Assembly (NCBI RefSeq): GCF_016294135.1
Contig: NZ_JAEDCO010000050.1
Location: forward strand, 1 to 8,831
DNA: 8,831 nucleotides
Origin: Methanobrevibacter ruminantium
GTDB taxonomy: Archaea > Methanobacteriota > Methanobacteria > Methanobacteriales > Methanobacteriaceae
Direction: 5' to 3'
Below the pieces are notes generated by a model. That model did not search any database, was not told the DNA's origin, and saw only the letters and a list, made by a program, of their open reading frames with translations. This document shows, piece by piece, positions 5,805 to 8,831 of this stretch (its first letter is position 1; each line of letters opens with the position of its first letter). A program made the position numbers and the translations under genes.

Positions 5805-6727
5805 TGCTCATCCTCCTCTAAATAATTTTCAATATCTTCATCACCAATATCTTCAATTAATCCCAAATCCTCATCATCAATCAAATCATCATTGAAGTCT
5901 TCATCAAAGTCTTCAGATTCATTGAATTTTTCCAAATCACTCTCAAGATTGTCATAAGTGTCAGTGAAATCATCAGCATCAATACGTTTCACCCCTTTAA
6001 CAATCATGCTTTTTCTTTCCTTATTGAAATCAACGATTAGCTTAGGATAATAATAAAATCCATTGTATATCTCTTCATTGCTAAATCCAATGGACTTGAA
6101 GAAGGATACAATATCTCTTGTAGAGCGGACATCATAAATTGATTTGGAATCAGTTGTAAGAATCAATGGGAACTTGAATTTACGATGAAACATAAGGATT
6201 TCCTTAAAGCTGCTTATAACATTAGCCCTGTATCTAAGATGGTTGTTTAAAATATCCCTGAAGCATAATTCAATAGCTACATTGTTTCTTTTAGCTTCCT
6301 TAGCCAATACATGATTCATACCGGAATCTCTTCTCCTATAGTAAGGTCTTGACAATACGTCAATCCTATGGTTTTCACAAACAGCACGATTGATCTTTAA
6401 GTCCCCGCCTAAACAGCTAATGTAATTGGACTTGTTTCTATATTTATTGATAATTTTTCTAATTTCATTGGAATTGGCATTTAGGATATTAATTCCTATA
6501 GAAATCTCAGCATGTTCAAAATTAGTTTTTTTGCTTCTATAGGTTTGATTGAAGTCAACTAATGACAATTCACCAATCAATTCATCCTTATACTCAAGAG
6601 CATTCTCAAAGTTATCAGGAGAATAATTCAAATTAAGATAATCCCAACCGAATTTATTGGCTTCCTTTACCAAAGCCAAATCATTTTCGTAATTCTGTCC
6701 TCTTAGATTCAAGTCATAAAATTTCAT
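5801..6727 (-). CDS. rnp3: Ribonuclease P protein component 3 (Rpp30 homologue) with acidic tail
   Basis: Rnp3 is the archaeal Rpp30 homologue, a TIM-barrel-like protein that dimerises with Rnp2 and assists RNase P RNA in cleaving pre-tRNA leaders. The N-terminus MKFYDLNLRG, the centre RRRDSGMNHVLAKEAKRNNVAIELCFRDIL (residues 131-160) and FPLILTTDSKSIYDVRS (186-202) match the family pattern. The fold ends around residue 248. Residues 250-308 form a tail of about half Asp+Glu (DDLIDDEDLGLIEDIGDED and similar), making the protein longer than the usual 210-240 residues. The ATG at 6725-6727 is preceded by AAGGTAAT (6731-6738), a near match to the SD. It overlaps rnp2 by four bases. The C-terminal Glu codons double as the rnp2 ribosome binding site. 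Confidence 0.93.
   Translation of the reverse strand: MKFYDLNLRGQNYENDLALVKEANKFGWDYLNLNYSPDNFENALEYKDELIGELSLVDFNQTYRSKKTNFEHAEISIGINILNANSNEIRKIINKYRNKSNYISCLGGDLKINRAVCENHRIDVLSRPYYRRRDSGMNHVLAKEAKRNNVAIELCFRDILNNHLRYRANVISSFKEILMFHRKFKFPLILTTDSKSIYDVRSTRDIVSFFKSIGFSNEEIYNGFYYYPKLIVDFNKERKSMIVKGVKRIDADDFTDTYDNLESDLEKFNESEDFDEDFNDDLIDDEDLGLIEDIGDEDIENYLEEDEQ
5808..5816 (-). promoter_or_regulatory. rnp2 ribosome binding site inside the rnp3 coding tail
   Basis: The sequence GGAGGATGA, close to the consensus GGAGGTGA, also encodes part of the final Glu-Glu-Asp-Glu of Rnp3. The rnp2 start follows seven bases after GGAGG and shares ATGA with the rnp3 stop. A dual use of these bases is visible directly in the sequence. 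Confidence 0.75.
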
Positions 6728-6773
6728 ATGATTACCTTAATTCGCTTTTTAAAAATAATTTTTTTAGAATAAA

Positions 6774-6826
6774 TGTTAGAAAAATTATTAGAATAATTGT
6801 TTGAATAATTGTTAGAAAAATTATTA
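6774..6826. repeat. AT-rich 17-bp direct repeat upstream of rnp3
   Basis: TGTTAGAAAAATTATTA occurs at 6774-6790 and again at 6810-6826. Between them GAATAATTGTT-like units are also repeated (6791 and 6803). In the minus direction the region is T-rich, lying between the DUF54 gene and rnp3. It could hold termination or promoter signals, or just be expanded low-complexity sequence. Confidence 0.6.
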
Positions 6827-6840
6827 AATAGTTAAAATTA

Positions 6841-6854
6841 TTTATATTTTATAA
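6841..6854 (-). promoter_or_regulatory. Candidate TATA element for rnp3-rnp2
   Basis: The minus strand reads TTATAAAATATAAA just past the DUF54 stop, the best TATA-like stretch in this 153-bp spacer. It lies about 115 bases before rnp3, which would mean a leader of about 90 nt. In this AT-rich spacer the match is weak. Confidence 0.2.
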
Positions 6855-6880
6855 TTTATTATTAATGCTTAAAATAGTTT

Positions 6881-7321
6881 CTAATCATTCTTGATGTTCT
6901 CAGGAAATATTTCAGAGATTTTTTTGATAGCAACTTCCTTTTTAGCAGGATATGCAGCTATTTTAATCTTTAAGTGAATGCTGTCCCCACCGTCAAGAAT
7001 TTCCCACTCTTCTTCTAATGCCTTTTCCTTAGATAGCCTTAAGAATAAATTACCCTTTTCATCCATTTTCCTATCTAGATCATTATACAATTTAACAAGC
7101 TGATCTTCTCCAATGGAGTCCACAAGAGTGTTTAAGAATTCCTTTGTTTCCCTTTTTTTGGAAATGGTTCCAGTTAAAATAAGCATTTTCTCTTCCAAAA
7201 GACCTTCTGCCTCTTCCACTTCAGGTTCTGCAGTAGGCAATATATTTAAAAGAGCTTCTAAAACTTCATCTTTGTCCTCATTTTCGTAAATAAAGACACG
7301 ATATCTGATATTATGAATCAT
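6881..7321 (-). CDS. DUF54 / COG1325 RNA-binding protein, predicted exosome-associated
   Basis: This matches the archaeal DUF54 family (COG1325), often annotated as an RNA-binding protein or exosome subunit; its biochemical role is not well established. The protein starts MIHNIRYRVFIYENEDKDEV and continues ALLNILPTAEPEVEEAEGLL, with a strand/helix pattern typical of the small alpha-beta fold of the family. The C-terminal half includes RLSKEKALEEEWEILDGGDSIHLKIKI. I chose the ATG at 7319-7321 (146 residues). The longer frame starts at a TTG (7334-7336) and adds MGLLI, which looks unlike the family. No good SD precedes the ATG, so it may be made from a leaderless or short-leader mRNA. Its position next to the RNase P genes and upstream of the exosome operon agrees with a role in RNA processing. 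Confidence 0.85.
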   Translation of the reverse strand: MIHNIRYRVFIYENEDKDEVLEALLNILPTAEPEVEEAEGLLEEKMLILTGTISKKRETKEFLNTLVDSIGEDQLVKLYNDLDRKMDEKGNLFLRLSKEKALEEEWEILDGGDSIHLKIKIAAYPAKKEVAIKKISEIFPENIKND

Positions 7322-7346
7322 GATTAACAATCCCAATAATAAAATT

Positions 7347-7354
7347 AATTTAAA
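7347..7354 (-). promoter_or_regulatory. Candidate TATA box for the DUF54 gene
   Basis: The minus strand reads TTTAAATT about 29 bases before the preferred ATG at 7321. Initiation about 25 bases downstream would give an almost leaderless mRNA, which would explain the missing ribosome binding site. T-runs just upstream end the rpl15e unit. The call rests on spacing and context. Confidence 0.3.
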
Positions 7355-7392
7355 TTTGATTAAAATTATAAAATAAATGATAATAATTGTAA

Positions 7393-7468
7393 AAAAAGTA
7401 TAGAAAATTAATAAAAATAGTTTTTAAAAAAATAAAAAAATAAAAAGAAAAGAAAAATTAAAAAAAGA
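7393..7468 (-). terminator. Oligo-T terminator region after rpl15e
   Basis: Directly after the rpl15e stop the minus strand has a series of T-runs of five to seven bases, broken by single A or C residues, over about 75 bases. There is no clear stem. This is a typical archaeal T-run terminator region. Confidence 0.55.
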
Positions 7469-8020
7469 TTATTTTAATCTTTTTTCACTACCTTTTCCTC
7501 TATTTCTACGGCCACGGCCTTTTTTACCAGCACTGGTTAAGCCTCTGAGAGCTCTGCTTCTGTGCTGACTTTCACAAATCCAGTTGATTTTAGGGTCGTT
7601 TTTAATAGAAGGACTTTGTGGGTCTACTAAGATTACTTCAAAGTATTTGTATTTTCCATCAGCCCATACCCAGTAAGAGTTTAATACTTCCATGTTAGGG
7701 TATTTTTTAGCTACACGTTCCTCACCGATTCTTTGAATAGACTTAGCCATGGTAATTTTGTTTACACCCATTCTTTTTGGTCTACGACCATGTTTGAAAC
7801 GAGTTTTCCTACGTCCACCACGTCTAACTTTTACTCTTACAACCACGAAACCTTTTTTAGCTCTGTAACCTAATGATCTTGCACGATCAATTCTGGTTGG
7901 TCTGTCGATTCTAGTGATTGCAGGTTGTTTCCTCCATTGAGGAACTCTTTGCCACATAAGTTCTCTTACATAAGACTCATCTGGATTTTTCCATGCATCT
8001 CTAATATATTTGTACATCAT
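7469..8020 (-). CDS. rpl15e: 50S ribosomal protein L15e
   Basis: L15e is an archaeal/eukaryotic large-subunit protein that binds 23S rRNA. The sequence is highly basic and well conserved: MYKYIRDAWKNPDESYVREL at the start, QRVPQWRKQPAITRIDRPTR, RARSLGYRAKKGFVVVRVKV (residues 46-65), YPNMEVLNSYWVWADGKYKY, and the C-terminal HRSRALRGLTSAGKKGRGRR with a Lys/Arg-rich end. Length is 183, close to the usual 185-195. Two adjacent ATG codons (8018-8020 and 8015-8017) are possible starts. AGAGGTT at 8027-8033 is six bases from the first and nine from the second, so both would work. A likely promoter lies at 8065-8072 and T-runs follow the gene, so it may be transcribed alone or read through into the DUF54 gene. 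Confidence 0.97.
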   Translation of the reverse strand: MMYKYIRDAWKNPDESYVRELMWQRVPQWRKQPAITRIDRPTRIDRARSLGYRAKKGFVVVRVKVRRGGRRKTRFKHGRRPKRMGVNKITMAKSIQRIGEERVAKKYPNMEVLNSYWVWADGKYKYFEVILVDPQSPSIKNDPKINWICESQHRSRALRGLTSAGKKGRGRRNRGKGSEKRLK

Positions 8021-8064
8021 TTAAATAACCTCTTGTTCAGCTTTTCGCCACATCCAAAGGACAA

Positions 8065-8072
8065 TATTTAAA
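8065..8072 (-). promoter_or_regulatory. Probable TATA box of rpl15e
   Basis: The minus strand reads TTTAAATA inside ACATTTTAAATATTG. Transcription would start near 8043-8045, where the sequence becomes less AT-rich (GGATGTGGCG just before), giving a leader of about 25 nt with AGAGGTT. Position and composition fit a strong archaeal ribosomal-protein promoter, though no clear BRE can be proven by eye. Confidence 0.45.
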
Positions 8073-8267
8073 ATGTTTATTTTGATTAACTGTATTAGTT
8101 TAAATAGAGTAGTGAATAGCTATTTAATTATTAATCAAATTCTAAATATTATAGTCCATAAGAGTTCAATAATTCTGTTAGAATCTTGCTATCAAACAGC
8201 AAATATACTAACATATTATAATATTTAAGAGTAATCATTTAAAAAGTTTTTGTATTAAACAACTATT

Positions 8268-8336
8268 TTTTTAATAAAAAAAGAAAAGAATAGAATAATT
8301 AAATTAAAAAAAATAAAAAAAAGATTAATAAAAAAA
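8268..8336 (-). terminator. Oligo-T terminator after the EF-hand protein gene
   Basis: Following the stop codon at 8337-8339 the minus strand carries repeated runs of six to eight Ts with short interruptions over about 70 bases. This fits archaeal T-run termination and separates this gene from rpl15e. Confidence 0.6.
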
Positions 8337-8831
8337 TTAAATATATTTGGTTGAACCTTTTACAGTCCTACTATCTAATCCCTCTGCTTCACAGTATGGA
8401 CATCTATTATCTGAACCAACAGCCACCCTACCATGAGTTGTACAGTATCGGGTTTTTGTAGTACCATCACCAGCTCCTTGATCTGAAGCTTCAACATGCT
8501 CGGAATTAGAACTATCTGCTGTTCTATCAGTCAAATCAGCTAAGGATTTAAATTTAGAAATTTCACTACCAGTTAAAACGCCATCACCATTAGCATCCGC
8601 TTCATCAAATGTATTTCGAATAACTGTATCAGATGAACCTTTCATAAAATTACTAGCTTCAACAAAAGTCATTTCATTATTAGAACTCTTGGAATCTGAT
8701 TTAATAGTGCTGGTCGAGTTAGTTTGATTGATAGAAGTTTGATTATTATCGGAATTATCACTTGAATTAAATACATCAGTACCTAAATAAAGGAAAGCAC
8801 CTACAATAATTCCTAAACATATTATAATAGT
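8337..8831 (-). CDS. Membrane-anchored protein with EF-hand loop and zinc site (partial, N-terminus off window)
   Basis: The reading frame is open to the right edge, so the start is outside the window; 164 codons are visible. The first visible residues, TIIICLGIIVGAFLYLG, look like an N-terminal membrane segment or uncleaved signal anchor. A Ser/Asn/Thr-rich stalk of about 35 residues follows. The loop DANGDGVLTGSE (8562-8597) is a canonical 12-residue EF-hand with Asp1, Asn3, Asp5, Gly6, Thr9 and Glu12, flanked by helices, so it should bind calcium. A second linker rich in Ser, Asp and Gly leads to CTTHGRVAVGSDNRCPYC (8391-8444), a C-x2-H-x10-C-x2-C pattern expected to bind zinc. The rest of the protein probably lies outside the membrane. 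I do not recognise a named family and assign no function. The internal Met at 8670-8672 is not a likely start because the frame continues upstream with sensible protein features. Confidence 0.8.
   Translation of the reverse strand, partial: TIIICLGIIVGAFLYLGTDVFNSSDNSDNNQTSINQTNSTSTIKSDSKSSNNEMTFVEASNFMKGSSDTVIRNTFDEADANGDGVLTGSEISKFKSLADLTDRTADSSNSEHVEASDQGAGDGTTKTRYCTTHGRVAVGSDNRCPYCEAEGLDSRTVKGSTKYI

Larger units (their letters stand above)
8021..8336. other. Gap upstream of rpl15e: promoter and preceding terminator
   Basis: These 316 bp contain no gene I can support. In the direction of transcription they hold the T-run terminator of the EF-hand protein gene (8268-8336), about 190 bp of AT-rich DNA with only short palindromes (such as around 8214-8225), and the rpl15e promoter and ribosome binding site (8027-8072). 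Confidence 0.55.

Noticed and set aside
8337..8672. A complete 111-residue protein starting at the internal Met of the right-edge gene
   Set aside because: The same frame stays open to the window edge and encodes a stalk and a membrane segment, so the gene is longer and its start lies beyond 8831.
1..8831. A defence system, toxin-antitoxin pair, insertion sequence or prophage
   Set aside because: Every gene except the right-edge one belongs to the conserved archaeal core, and no transposase, integrase, terminal repeats or attachment sites were seen.

Overview
The window looks like the chromosome of a mesophilic methanogenic archaeon of the order Methanobacteriales, most like Methanobrevibacter. 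The evidence is archaeal-only gene content (L15e, RNase P proteins Rnp2 and Rnp3, proteasome alpha, SBDS/Sdo1, exosome Rrp4/Rrp41/Rrp42), very AT-rich spacers, GGTGAT-type ribosome binding sites and oligo-T terminators. The genus is inferred from style and gene order; no database was searched.

All nine recognised genes lie on the minus strand and are read from right to left. At the right edge (8337-8831) is a partial gene for an apparently membrane-anchored protein with a canonical EF-hand loop and a four-ligand zinc site. Next comes the conserved archaeal information-processing cluster, in order: rpl15e (7469-8020), a DUF54/COG1325 exosome-associated RNA-binding protein (6881-7321), rnp3 (5801-6727) overlapping rnp2 (5415-5804), psmA (4010-4903), SBDS/sdo1 (2999-3703), rrp4 (1525-2859), rrp41 (758-1459 or 1468) and rrp42 (1-746, C-terminus cut by the left edge).

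The genes connect ribosome building, tRNA 5' processing (RNase P), 3'-5' RNA decay and tailing (exosome) and protein degradation (20S proteasome). Transcription is probably split into several units. T-rich runs follow the EF-hand gene, rpl15e and rnp2, and a hairpin followed by T-rich sequence lies downstream of psmA. A 511-bp gap and a 306-bp gap set psmA apart from its neighbours. The exosome genes are close together, and rrp41 and rrp42 are almost certainly co-transcribed.

This is a well-known superoperon, and I do not see a new defence or mobile system. The most unusual features are long Asp/Glu-rich C-terminal tails on three proteins of different machines (Rrp4, PsmA, Rnp3), with an in-frame duplicated block in the Rrp4 tail. 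Others are a probable non-standard ATT start for rrp41, a ribosome binding site for rnp2 written inside the acidic tail of rnp3, and the EF-hand/zinc-site membrane protein.
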